Positions 1-7,314 of a stretch of DNA of 64,000 nt are shown here, piece by piece. Where the stretch lies: assembly GCA_965205995.1 (NCBI GenBank), contig OZ242200.1:2232001-2296000 (forward strand), read 5' to 3'. The first letter of the stretch is position 1, and every line of letters begins with the position of its first letter. The notes beneath the pieces were generated by a model. It saw only the letters and a list, made by a program, of their open reading frames with translations. It was not told where the DNA came from and ran no database searches. The DNA comes from MPNO01 sp965205995 (GTDB taxonomy: Bacteria > Pseudomonadota > Alphaproteobacteria > MPNO01). Made by a program: the position numbers and the translations under genes.

Positions 1-273
1 CAGAAATCCTTCGCCGTGCTCAAGCCGGGCGGGCGGGCCGCCTTCATCGCCTCGGGCTCGACCCCGCCGGAAGCGCCGCGCGACGACGTGACCTCGCTAC
101 GCCCGAGGGTCGGGCGCGACCGCCCGCATCTCGAGCGTATCCTCGAACTGTTCGAGGCCGGCGCGGTCACCGTGCCAGAGGTCACGACGTATCCGCTCGC
201 CGATGCCGCCTCAGCGCTCGCGACCAGCGCCGCACGTCACCTGAGGGGCAAGCTGGTCCTGAGAATCCGCTGA
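1..273 (+). CDS. C-terminal end of a zinc-type (MDR) oxidoreductase, 5' end outside the window
   Basis: The reading frame is open from the first base and ends at 273, so only about 90 residues remain. The segment VLKPGGR at the start, followed by a hydrophobic strand and a late ...LRGKLVLRIR ending, is the usual C-terminus of NAD(P)-dependent zinc-type alcohol dehydrogenase or quinone oxidoreductase proteins (the end of the Rossmann domain, then the last catalytic-domain strand). No catalytic residues lie in this part, so the substrate cannot be named. The family call rests on the tail pattern only. Confidence 0.65.
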   Translation, partial: QKSFAVLKPGGRAAFIASGSTPPEAPRDDVTSLRPRVGRDRPHLERILELFEAGAVTVPEVTTYPLADAASALATSAARHLRGKLVLRIR

Positions 274-403
274 TCCGAGAGGGCAATCGCCCGACAGTCG
301 CCGCTCCCGGCGGGGCGCCCGGTCGGGCGGCCTTCGGTCATGCCCGTAACGGATGAGACGAATACGAGCTGTCGAGGGAACGCAAGCGTCGAGGGACCGA
401 CAG

Positions 404-736
404 ATGAGTGCATGGGTGTTGCTGGCACTGGCCATTGCCCTGGAGGTGGTTGGCACCGTGCTGCTGAAATTGTCGAGCGGTTTCGAAAAGTGGCACTGGG
501 GGGGTCTTTCCATCCTCTGCTACGCGTGCTGCTTCTGGGTCTTGGCTCCTGCGCTCAAGGTGATTCCGGTAGGCGTCGCGTATGCTCTCTGGGCAGGAAT
601 CGGCATTCTCGCCGTGACGGTGATCGGATGGTCGGTGTTCGACGAGCGTCTCGAGGCCGTCCAGCTGGCATTCATCGGATTGATCGTGATCGGCGCCGTC
701 GGGTTGCGCCTGACCACGACCGCGGGCCCGGTCTGA
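404..736 (+). CDS. Small multidrug resistance (SMR) family exporter
   Basis: A 110-residue protein with four hydrophobic segments, the normal SMR size. The conserved membrane carboxylate falls exactly at residue 14 (ALEVVGT), as in EmrE, and the YALWAGIG segment matches the conserved YAxWxGxG of the family. I chose the ATG at 404 because it gives the canonical N-terminus and a GAGGGA ribosome site lies 8 bases upstream; an in-frame ATG at 353 would add an unlikely Arg-rich leader. Expected role: proton-coupled export of cationic compounds, possibly guanidinium. The gene stands alone upstream of the HTH-nucleotidyltransferase pair. Confidence 0.85.
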   Translation: MSAWVLLALAIALEVVGTVLLKLSSGFEKWHWGGLSILCYACCFWVLAPALKVIPVGVAYALWAGIGILAVTVIGWSVFDERLEAVQLAFIGLIVIGAVGLRLTTTAGPV

Positions 737-795
737 CGCTACGGGGGTTCGCGGTCGTCACGCATCATGCGCGCCGGCAGCCCGAACCGAAGACC

Positions 796-839
796 TTGAT
801 GTACCCACTTCGGGTACTATACTACCCATTATGGGTAGT
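796..839 (+). promoter_or_regulatory. Promoter with two palindromic operators for the HTH-nucleotidyltransferase gene
   Basis: A TTGATG (796-801) and a TATACT (818-823), 16 bases apart, form a sigma-70 type promoter. A perfect inverted repeat with 6-base arms (801-817, GTACCC/GGGTAC) fills the spacer, and a second with 9-base arms and a 1-base centre (821-839, ACTACCCAT/ATGGGTAGT) covers the end of the -10 box and the start codon at 831. Both share a TACCC/GGGTA half-site. The expected transcript start (about 829-831) coincides with the ATG and no ribosome site is visible, so the mRNA may be leaderless. Autoregulation by the winged-helix protein is inferred. Confidence 0.6.
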
Positions 840-1424
840 ACATCCTCGACACTTGCCAGCGCGCTGTTCACCTCCACGCAGCAGCGTGTGCTCGCCCTGC
901 TCTTTGGGCAGCCGGACCGGGAATTCTTCGTCACCGAGATCATTGCGCTGGCAGGCTCAGGTCGGGGCGCGGTGCAGCGGGAGCTGGCCCGGCTCGCGGG
1001 AAGCGGCCTCGCGGCGGTGTCCCGGGTGGGCAACCGCAAGCACTACCGGGCGAACCCGGAGTCGCCTCTGTTCGACGAGATATGCAGCATTGTCCGCAAG
1101 ACCATCGGCCTGGAGGAGTCGGTTCGCAGCGCGCTCGAACCGTTGACGGACAGGCTCATCCTGGGCCTGCTGTTCGGATCGGTTGTCCGGGGGACGGATA
1201 CGGCAGCGAGCGACATCGACCTCTTGCTCGTCTCCGACGATCTGACGCTCGAAGCGGTCTACACCGCCTTGGCGCCGCTGGAACGATCGCTCGGTCGACG
1301 GGTGAACCCGACGGTCTTCACGTCGGCCGAATTCGACAAGCGGCGCAGAGCCGAGGCCGGGTTTCTGACTCGGATCCTGCAAGGGCCGCATGTCGTCGTG
1401 GCGGGGCGCCTCGATGGCGAATGA
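831..1424 (+). CDS. Winged-helix DNA-binding protein fused to a minimal nucleotidyltransferase (MNT antitoxin type)
   Basis: 197 residues. Residues about 10-75 look like an ArsR/MarR-like winged helix (TSTQQRVLALLFGQP start, then an SGRGAVQRELARL recognition helix). Residues about 105-190 carry the nucleotidyltransferase signature: LFGSVVRGT followed by SDIDLLL, giving the GS...DxD metal site. This HTH-MNT architecture is known as the antitoxin half of MNT/HEPN pairs, where it AMPylates the HEPN toxin. The next gene overlaps it by 11 bases, consistent with such a pair. The start at 831 sits inside a palindrome (see the promoter entry). The activity is inferred from family knowledge. Confidence 0.75.
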   Translation: MGSTSSTLASALFTSTQQRVLALLFGQPDREFFVTEIIALAGSGRGAVQRELARLAGSGLAAVSRVGNRKHYRANPESPLFDEICSIVRKTIGLEESVRSALEPLTDRLILGLLFGSVVRGTDTAASDIDLLLVSDDLTLEAVYTALAPLERSLGRRVNPTVFTSAEFDKRRRAEAGFLTRILQGPHVVVAGRLDGE

Positions 1425-1851
1425 ACACCTCGACAATCTGGTGACGAGTGGCCTGTTGAAGGCGGAGCCGCCGGCAACCGGCGAGGTATCGGGGCTGGTG
1501 CGCTCGGGAAACGCCCGGCTCGCGGATGCGAAGAACGAGGATCTCAGCCTCGAATCCCGGTTCGATCTGGCCTACAACGCCGCGCACGCGCTGTCCCTGG
1601 CAGCGCTACGGATCGCCGGCTATCGCGCGAATAATCGCTATCTGGTTTTCCAATGCCTTGAGAATACGCTTGGCCTACCGAGCGAGAAATGGCGCGTGCT
1701 CGACCAGGCGCATCGCAGAAGGAATCTCGCTGAATACGAGGGCGCTGTCGATGTCGATGAAAGCCTGGTCGAAGCGCTGATCCGGGTGACCGGGGAAGTG
1801 GCGTCGCGGGTCTCGAAAATCTGTGTCGAACCCGAGCCTGACGGGGAGTGA
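1414..1851 (+). CDS. HEPN-domain protein, probable partner of the upstream HTH-nucleotidyltransferase
   Basis: 145 residues from the ATG at 1414; an upstream ATG at 1390 in the same frame is possible. It is all-helical with the HEPN pattern, including FDLAYNAAHALSLAALR and a C-terminal RRRNLAEYEG. HepT-type toxins carry R-x4-H-x-Y; aligned to that motif the arginine and tyrosine are present but the histidine position holds alanine, so RNase activity is uncertain. The 11-base overlap with the upstream gene implies translational coupling. It may be a toxin whose tyrosine is the target of the partner, or a divergent non-toxic pair. No transmembrane or secretion signal. Confidence 0.65.
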   Translation: MANEHLDNLVTSGLLKAEPPATGEVSGLVRSGNARLADAKNEDLSLESRFDLAYNAAHALSLAALRIAGYRANNRYLVFQCLENTLGLPSEKWRVLDQAHRRRNLAEYEGAVDVDESLVEALIRVTGEVASRVSKICVEPEPDGE

Positions 1852-1867
1852 TCGGTCTCGCGAAAGA

Positions 1868-2740
1868 TCACATCGGCAGCGCCGCGGCCTCGTTCTCGTA
1901 GCCCAGCACGTAGTTCCAGTTGGTGTGGTCCGGGTTGCGGTTGACCAGCGGGCGCGCGTAGAGCGGGTGGGTCATCGAGCGGATTTCGTGCTCCAGCGTG
2001 AACAGCACGTCGCCGCTTTCGGGATCGACGATGTCCTTGAAGCGGTACTGGTGCTGCCCGTCCTCCTGGCTCACCAGCCCGCGCTCGCGGAGCCGCTCAT
2101 AGGGGCCGGAGAAATTGGCGACATAGACCTGGATGTGGTGGTTGTCGTAGTCGGGGACCGGCGCCTCGGTCTCGCGGAACACCAGCGTCTGGTTCTGACC
2201 CACCGACACGAAGGCCGCGGGCGCGCCGTCCTCCTCCCCGATCGTCGCCTGCGCGCCGACGATCTCGTCGTAGAAGCGCGCGATGCCGGCGGCGCTGCCG
2301 ACCGGGACGTCGGGCCGGACATAGGCCATGCCGAGCCGCATCCGCCCGAAGCGTTCGCCCGGCTCGTGCAGCCGCAGGCGGTTGCCCCACGGGCTGGTCG
2401 CGTCGACATGGTCGTTCGCCGGGGCGAAGTCGAACTCGGTGTCCTCGAGCTGATCGCTCACCCTCTTCAGCCGCCCGGCCAGCCCTTCGAGATCGGGGAT
2501 CACCAGCCCGACCGTGCCGCGCAGGCGCTGCGGCTCGCCGGTCGGCAGGTGGAACTGGCTGCGCCCCACATTGATCCACATGTTGTTGGTGCTGGTCATC
2601 AGATAGGGGTCGCGGGTGAGCCCGAGCCCGGTGACGTAGAACAGCGTCGACAGGCGCTGGTCCGGTATCTGGACGTTGACATGTTCGAGCGCGACGATAT
2701 TGCCGAGGTCTTCCGTCGAGCGATCGAGTTGCTGCGCCAT
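1868..2740 (-). CDS. VOC (vicinal oxygen chelate) superfamily protein
   Basis: 290 residues, two glyoxalase/extradiol-dioxygenase-like halves (about 20-125 and 140-260): LEHVNVQIPD opens the first module and DHVDATSPWGNRLRLHEP closes it in the beta-alpha-beta-beta-beta style of the fold. The start at 2740 is preceded by GGAGGGAAAA; an in-frame upstream extension is Arg/Pro-rich and non-native. Metal-binding His/Glu candidates are visible (His in LEHVNV, His in DNHHIQVYV, Glu in FTLEHE). Substrate unknown. Position close to oxidoreductases and other catabolic genes suggests a ring-cleavage or isomerase role, but this is inference. Confidence 0.6.
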   Translation of the reverse strand: MAQQLDRSTEDLGNIVALEHVNVQIPDQRLSTLFYVTGLGLTRDPYLMTSTNNMWINVGRSQFHLPTGEPQRLRGTVGLVIPDLEGLAGRLKRVSDQLEDTEFDFAPANDHVDATSPWGNRLRLHEPGERFGRMRLGMAYVRPDVPVGSAAGIARFYDEIVGAQATIGEEDGAPAAFVSVGQNQTLVFRETEAPVPDYDNHHIQVYVANFSGPYERLRERGLVSQEDGQHQYRFKDIVDPESGDVLFTLEHEIRSMTHPLYARPLVNRNPDHTNWNYVLGYENEAAALPM

Positions 2741-2808
2741 TTTTCCCTCCGGGTCGGGTGGTGGCCGAAGGCTAACCCGGCCGGGGCCTTGAGAACAGGG
2801 GAATCGGC

Positions 2809-3405
2809 TTATGACCCGGCGCGACTCCGGATTGCCTCCAGCACGGCACCGACATCGGGACGGTCGCGGTAGCCCTGCGTCGAGAAGCGCTGGCGGACGA
2901 TGCCGTCGGCGTCGATCGCGAGGATCATCGGACTGGCGATGCCGTACCACGGGGTCGATTTGGACGGGCCCGGGTCGAGCAGGTCGAACGCCTCGATGAT
3001 CTTCGACCCCCGGTCGGAGAGCAGCTTATAGCCGATCCCCGCCCGCCCGGCGAAGCGTTCCAGCACCGCCACGCCGTCATAGGTCACGGCGGCGAGGTTG
3101 TAGCCGAGCGCCCTGACTTCCTCCAGCTGCCGGTTCCAGGCGACCGCCTGGTTCTTGCAGAAGGGTCACCAGTCGAAGGAGCGCGAGAACAGGAGGATCA
3201 GCCCCTTCTTGCCGCGCAGCGAGCGGAAGTCCCGCGCCGCGCCGGTCTGGTCCCTGGCGGAAACCAGCGCGCCCACGCTGGTGCCCACCGCCGGCCCGTC
3301 CGAGCGTTGGTCGACGGCATCCGCCGCGCGCGCCGGCGGCCCGTGGATGAGCACGAGCGCGAACAGAGCGCAGCTAAGAACTGTCCCGAAGGCGGCGAAG
3401 CGCAT
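2809..3405 (-). CDS. Secreted redoxin (AhpC/TSA-thioredoxin-like) with probable selenocysteine at residue 80
   Basis: 198 codons from the ATG at 3405 (GAGGGG 7 bases upstream) with one in-frame TGA at 3166-3168. Residues 1-28 form a signal peptide ending in an ARA cleavage-type site. The reading frame is redoxin-like on both sides of the TGA: LILLFSRSFDW before, and PFCKNQAVAWNRQLEE after, with a C-terminal AIDADGIVRQRF strand typical of the thioredoxin fold. The TGA sits exactly where homologues have the peroxidatic or first CxxC cysteine (DWCPFCK), giving U80-P-F-C83. A SECIS-like stem-loop follows 14 bases later. A nonsense mutation is the alternative. Likely role: periplasmic thiol peroxidase or reductase. 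Confidence 0.72.
3127..3160 (-). promoter_or_regulatory. Candidate bacterial SECIS element just downstream of the in-frame TGA
   Basis: In the mRNA, 14 bases after the UGA a perfect 6-bp stem (CCAGGC/GCCUGG, window 3151-3146 with 3141-3136) is capped by a GGUC tetraloop (3145-3142). A symmetric 5+5 internal loop separates it from a lower 4-bp CUGC/GCAG stem (3160-3157 with 3130-3127). The first loop G lies 20 bases past the UGA. Bacterial SECIS elements are known to be short stem-loops with GGU in a small apical loop about 16-37 bases after the UGA, so position and loop both fit. The region also codes for protein, as expected in bacteria. Confidence 0.65.
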
Positions 3406-3519
3406 CGGCCCCTCGCAATTGACCCTGGTCACTATACGCCTTGCAACGGGCGAGCGGGAGGGTTAACCCCGGGCGATGCCTCGGGAGGAAGACGCCTTGC
3501 AGAGTTCGGGAACGCGGCC

Positions 3520-4530
3520 GTGACCGGGCGCAATTTCGTCAGCGACAACGTGGCGCCGGTCCATCCCGCCGTCATGGCGGCGGTCGCCGCGGCCAATTCC
3601 GGCCCGGCGTCGTCTTATGGCGAGGACGCGATCTCGGCCCGGCTCGACGAGATTTTCGGCCGCCTGTTCGAGGCCGAGGTGCGGGTGCTCCCGGTGGCGA
3701 CGGGGACGGCGGCGAACGCGCTCACCCTCGCCGCGATGGCCGAACCGGGAGCGCGCTTCTACTGCCACGAGCAAGCCCATATCGCGGTCGCCGAGGAGGG
3801 CGCCCCCGGCTTCTACGTCGCCGGCGGCGAGTGCGTCGGGATCGGAGGCGAGCAGGGCCGGATCGATCCCGCCGCGCTCAAGGCGGCGCTGTCGCAGGCG
3901 AACGGCGGCATTCTCAGCCTCACCCAGGCGACGGAACGCGGCACCGTCTATTCCGCGGCCTCGATCGCCGAGCTTGCGGGGATCGCGCGGGAGGCGGGGC
4001 TCCGCGTCCAGCTCGACGGCGCGCGTTTCGCCAACGCCGTCGCCTCGCTCGGCTGCCATCCGGCGGATATCGGCCAGCGCGCCGGGGTGGACGCGGTGGT
4101 CTTCGGGACCTCGAAGAACGGCACCCTCAACGCCGAGGCCATGATCTTCTTCGATCCGTCCTTCGCCGACGATCTGTTCCCGGCCCGCAAGCGCTCCGGC
4201 CACGCCTATTCCAAGATGCGCTATCTGAGCGCCCAGCTCGACGCCTATCTGGCCGGCGGGCTGTGGCTGGAACTCGCCGCCCACGCCAACGCGATGGCGC
4301 GCCGGCTCGCCGACGGCCTTGCCGGACAGAGGGAGATTTCGCTGCTGGCCCCGGTCGAGGCCAATCTGGTGTTCCTCGACATGCCGGAGACCGTGTTCGA
4401 GGGGCTCCGCGCCGGCGGCTTCGCGATCCACGCCGCGCGCGGCGGCGCCTCCGTCCGGCTGGTGCCGAGCTACGCCACGACGCCGGACGATGTCGACCGG
4501 CTGGTCGAGGCGGCGCTGCGTCAGCCCTGA
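3520..4530 (+). CDS. ltaE: Low-specificity L-threonine aldolase family (PLP enzyme)
   Basis: 336 residues from the GTG at 3520, which puts the conserved FVSDNVAPVHPAV at the N-terminus as in the family; no strong ribosome site precedes it. Fold-type I PLP features: GTAANAL phosphate-binding region (about residue 65), LDGARFANA with the cofactor-contacting aspartate, and FGTSKNG holding the Schiff-base lysine. C-terminal SVRLVPSYAT matches the small-domain arginine region. It cleaves beta-hydroxy amino acids such as threonine to glycine plus an aldehyde. Cytosolic. It faces the redoxin gene divergently and is followed by a secreted protein gene. Confidence 0.85.
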   Translation: MTGRNFVSDNVAPVHPAVMAAVAAANSGPASSYGEDAISARLDEIFGRLFEAEVRVLPVATGTAANALTLAAMAEPGARFYCHEQAHIAVAEEGAPGFYVAGGECVGIGGEQGRIDPAALKAALSQANGGILSLTQATERGTVYSAASIAELAGIAREAGLRVQLDGARFANAVASLGCHPADIGQRAGVDAVVFGTSKNGTLNAEAMIFFDPSFADDLFPARKRSGHAYSKMRYLSAQLDAYLAGGLWLELAAHANAMARRLADGLAGQREISLLAPVEANLVFLDMPETVFEGLRAGGFAIHAARGGASVRLVPSYATTPDDVDRLVEAALRQP

Positions 4531-4595
4531 TCGTCGAGCCGGCGGCAGTGGTGAGTCGTCCGTTCCGACGCCTGTTCCAGAAAGGGAAGAAACCC

Positions 4596-5165
4596 ATGAT
4601 CCGTTCGGTGTTGCTGCTCGCGATCCTCTTGCCGGCGGCGCTTGGAAGCGATGTCCAGGCGGGCCCTGTTCGCATCGACGACTTCAAGTTCGGATGCGTG
4701 ACGCCGGCGGGCCAGAGGCTCAAGCCGCAGTTCGGCGACATGGACGGCATGTTCTATTCCGAAATCGCCGGCAACGAGGACGCCTGCATCATGGCGGTGA
4801 AGTCCAGGATCGCGAATTGCCACCAGCACACCAGATTCCTGTCCCCGGGGGATAACGAGAAATATCCCGAATGCTTGCCCATCTTCGCGCAACAGGCCAA
4901 GGCATGCGCCGCACATTTCCGCCGCGAACTGCCGAAATGCGGGACCGGCTCGGGGACCGCAGGGCGAAGCCAGACAAGCGGTCAGCAAGGCGGGGCGGCA
5001 ACGCGGCGCTCTTGCGCCGATATTTACGGTGCGGGCTGGCAGCAGCTTTGCATGGCGCTTCCCGCGGATCAGCGAGACGCGGTGATGCAGCATATGGGCC
5101 TGAAAGCGGGGCCGAAGGATGGCTGCGCCGGGCGCCCGAGCTGGAGCTACTGCGGCAAGCCCTAG
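4596..5165 (+). CDS. Secreted cysteine-rich hypothetical protein
   Basis: 189 residues. A signal peptide (IRSVLLLAILLPAALGS, cleavage near residues 22-24) is followed by a periplasmic or secreted domain rich in cysteine: nine cysteines after the signal, including CVTPAG, CIMAVKS, CAAHFRRELPKC and a C-terminal CADIYG...LCMALP...CAGRPSWSYCGKP. A low-complexity Gly/Ser/Thr linker separates two halves (about residue 125-145). The AAAGGGAAG ribosome site lies close to the ATG at 4596. I do not recognise the family. The stop codon overlaps the left arm of the 272-bp nested palindrome. Confidence 0.6.
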   Translation: MIRSVLLLAILLPAALGSDVQAGPVRIDDFKFGCVTPAGQRLKPQFGDMDGMFYSEIAGNEDACIMAVKSRIANCHQHTRFLSPGDNEKYPECLPIFAQQAKACAAHFRRELPKCGTGSGTAGRSQTSGQQGGAATRRSCADIYGAGWQQLCMALPADQRDAVMQHMGLKAGPKDGCAGRPSWSYCGKP

Positions 5166-5433
5166 CCCGCATTTCTCACCAGGGTCACGGCCTGCGTCGC
5201 GCCCAGGCGCCCGATCCGCCAGGAGCGGGCCGAAAAGCGTAGCGGGGACTACGGTCGAGGCCCGCGACGAAGCGGGCGGGCGCCTGGGCGCGACCCGAAG
5301 GGCGGCGCTGTCCGGCCGACAGGGTGCGTCGAGGCGCTTGCCCGATGTCCCCGCATCGCGCCGCGCGCCTCTCCTGCCCTGTCGGCCGGACAGCGCCGCG
5401 CAGGCCATGACCCTGGCGGGAAATGCGGGCTAG
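5162..5433. repeat. 272-bp nested inverted repeat able to fold as a three-way junction
   Basis: Outer arms 5162-5196 and 5399-5433 (35 bases each, 32 complementary, both ending in CTAG) enclose two internal hairpins: 5196-5213 pairs perfectly with 5277-5294 (18 bp), and 5302-5324 pairs perfectly with 5377-5399 (23 bp). The first hairpin's loop holds a further 7-bp stem (5225-5231 with 5259-5265). The three stems abut with almost no unpaired bases. It fills the gap between two convergent genes. A bidirectional terminator, a non-autonomous palindromic mobile element or a structured RNA are all possible; it contains no plausible gene. Confidence 0.8.
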
Positions 5434-5445
5434 CGACCCCGAATG

Positions 5446-6439
5446 TCAGCCCTCGCCGTCGAGCCGGCGGCGGCGCCGGGTCATCTTCTCGGCGAGTTTC
5501 GGCGCGGTCCCCGTCCGGCTCCACGGGCAGACGGCGATGCAGATCCCGCAGCCCTGGGTGTCGTTGAAAAAGGGGATGCATTTGCGAAATCGACATACCA
5601 GCGCTCGACCCCGCGCATCCAGTCCTTTTCGCGCGAGATCGCATCCGGCGGGCAGGCGTCGGTGCAGACCTCGCGCGAGGCATCCGGCGGGAGTGGTGCA
5701 GCAAATCGTCGGCGCCGAACACGTCCCGCCCGTCGGCGGCCAGCGGCAGGTCGGTCAGCACCCCGGCGAGGCGGAAGGACGAGCCGTAGCTCCGGTTGAT
5801 CATCGAGCCGTGCTTGCCGAGCTCGCCGAGCCCGGCCTCGATGGCGGCGGGGATCAGCGTCACCGGCCCCGCCGTCGGCCCGCCATGCGGCCGGGCGTGA
5901 TAGCCCGCGCTTTGGATGAAGTTGGCCACCGCCCGCGCCGCCCGGGTGCCCCGGTTGTACTGCGCCATGGTCTCGACCGCGGCCGGGGTCGCCGGCGCCT
6001 TGGCGAGCTCGTCATGGTTCATCGCCACCCCGATCATGACGATCCAGGGCTCCGGCGCCTCGTAGCCCTCGAACACCCATTCGGGCTTCACCCCGGCGAT
6101 GCCGACGAGGTCGCCTTCATTGGCGAGCGCGCATTCCTTGACCCGGCGCGACCAGCCCTGCGGCGTGTCGGTCTCCGGCGTTTCCGGCTTTTCGGGCGGC
6201 TTCCTCTGGCCGCGCCCGCCGTATTTCAGGTGGAAATCCTGCAGCTCGGGAAACGCCTCGAAGCGCTCCATGTAGTAGTCCTGGAGCGCCTTGTGCGGGA
6301 TGTCGACGCCGTAATGCCAGAACAGCGGGCTCGGCCGGCGGGGCGCGCGCTCGCCGCGGCCGTTGACGGTATTGCCGGAGATATCGGGGAACAGCGCGCG
6401 CTGCTCCTCGGGGGTCTCATAGACGGGAATCTTCCGCAT
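5446..6439 (-). pseudogene. Double [4Fe-4S]-cluster reductive-dehalogenase/QueG-like protein, frameshifted
   Basis: The first about 250 codons (from ATG at 6439) read as a redox protein of the reductive-dehalogenase/4Fe-4S double-cluster family (RAVANFIQSAGYHARPH, GLGELGKHGSM). Near 5690-5700 the frame is lost just before the iron-sulfur segment. The correct continuation is in another frame: CTDACPPDAI, WYVDFAKCIPFFND, GCGICIAVCPWSRTG, ending at a TGA at 5446. Both ferredoxin-type cysteine clusters therefore exist but out of frame with the N-terminus. The short region around the break looks garbled by more than one base. Either real decay or a local sequence error. Confidence 0.65.
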
Positions 6440-6458
6440 TTTTATTCGCTCCGCGTTC

Positions 6459-7205
6459 TCACAGGATCGCCCGCCTGATCAGATTGGCGCCGACCAGGAT
6501 CAGGAAGCCGAACACGCCCTTGGAAAATACCTCTTGCGAGAGCCTGGCGCCGACATGCTGTCCGATCCACATGCCGGCGAAGGACGGCAGCAGCGCGGCG
6601 ACCCCGATCGCCGCCGCCGCCACGGTGAGGGCGCCCTCGGCGATCAGGGTTCCGCCCCAGGGCAGGGCGGTCAGGAAGAAGGAAAGGCTCACCGCCCGCA
6701 GGAAGGTCTCGCGGTCGAGGCCGAGGGCCTGGAAATAGATCGCGACCGGGCCGCCGACCGAGCCGGTCAACCCCGTCAACAGCCCCGACAGAAGCCCGAC
6801 ACCGGGCGAGTACCAGGCCTCGTGCCCGGCCGGGATGCGGAACCTGAGGGCGAACAGGTTGACCAGCGAATAGACGATGATCACCACGCCGAGGAGGGCG
6901 CCGACCAGCGTCTCGTCGATGACGAAGAGCAGGACGGTGCCCATCCAGGCGCCGATGCCGAGCGGCAGGATCATCGTCCAGAACCGCTTGAACAGCGGCA
7001 CCAGCAAGCCGCCCCGGGTCATCTGCCAGGCATTGGTGATCAGCACCGGCACGATGATCAGCGGCACCGCCTCCCTCAGCCCCATCGGAATCGTCAGCAC
7101 GGCAATCGCCGTCAGCGGCAGGCCGAGCCCGACCACGCCCTTGACGATGCCGGCGGCGGTGAACGCGACCGCCGCGGTCGCCGCCAATGCGAGGTCGATT
7201 TCCAT
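6459..7205 (-). CDS. TSUP family membrane protein (TauE/SafE-type anion exporter)
   Basis: About 248 residues, eight to nine hydrophobic segments, with the family pattern GIVKGVVGLGLPLTAI near the N-terminus and the repeated GLLTGLTGSVGGPVAIYFQALG in the second half. This two-repeat layout is characteristic of TSUP transporters of sulfite, sulfoacetate or other organosulfur anions. The start is uncertain: ATG at 7205 gives the usual N-terminus but has an AAGG directly against it; an ATG at 7238 would add 11 residues. It ends 20 bases before the start of the frameshifted 4Fe-4S gene and may be in one transcript with it. Confidence 0.8.
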   Translation of the reverse strand: MEIDLALAATAAVAFTAAGIVKGVVGLGLPLTAIAVLTIPMGLREAVPLIIVPVLITNAWQMTRGGLLVPLFKRFWTMILPLGIGAWMGTVLLFVIDETLVGALLGVVIIVYSLVNLFALRFRIPAGHEAWYSPGVGLLSGLLTGLTGSVGGPVAIYFQALGLDRETFLRAVSLSFFLTALPWGGTLIAEGALTVAAAAIGVAALLPSFAGMWIGQHVGARLSQEVFSKGVFGFLILVGANLIRRAIL

Positions 7206-7314
7206 CCTTTGCCATATGTCCCCTAGGCGCCGTAGCATGGTTGCGCGCGGCCAGGGCATTCATTAGCAATGCCGCGTCGCGACCTGTCCACCCCTTGATC
7301 CGGAGTATCGCCCG

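Noticed and set aside
1823..2872. Long forward frame opposite the VOC gene
   Set aside because: Composition is Arg/Val/Ala-rich without motifs and it is the antisense of a gene with family patterns and a ribosome site.
3166..3168. TGA in the redoxin frame read as an ordinary stop giving two small proteins
   Set aside because: The halves continue each other perfectly in one frame, the stop sits at the redox cysteine and a SECIS-like hairpin follows, so two separate genes or a plain nonsense mutation are less likely. Not fully excluded.
5423..6478. Forward frame across the frameshifted 4Fe-4S gene
   Set aside because: Antisense shadow, very Arg-rich, no motif; the opposite strand holds recognisable cysteine clusters.
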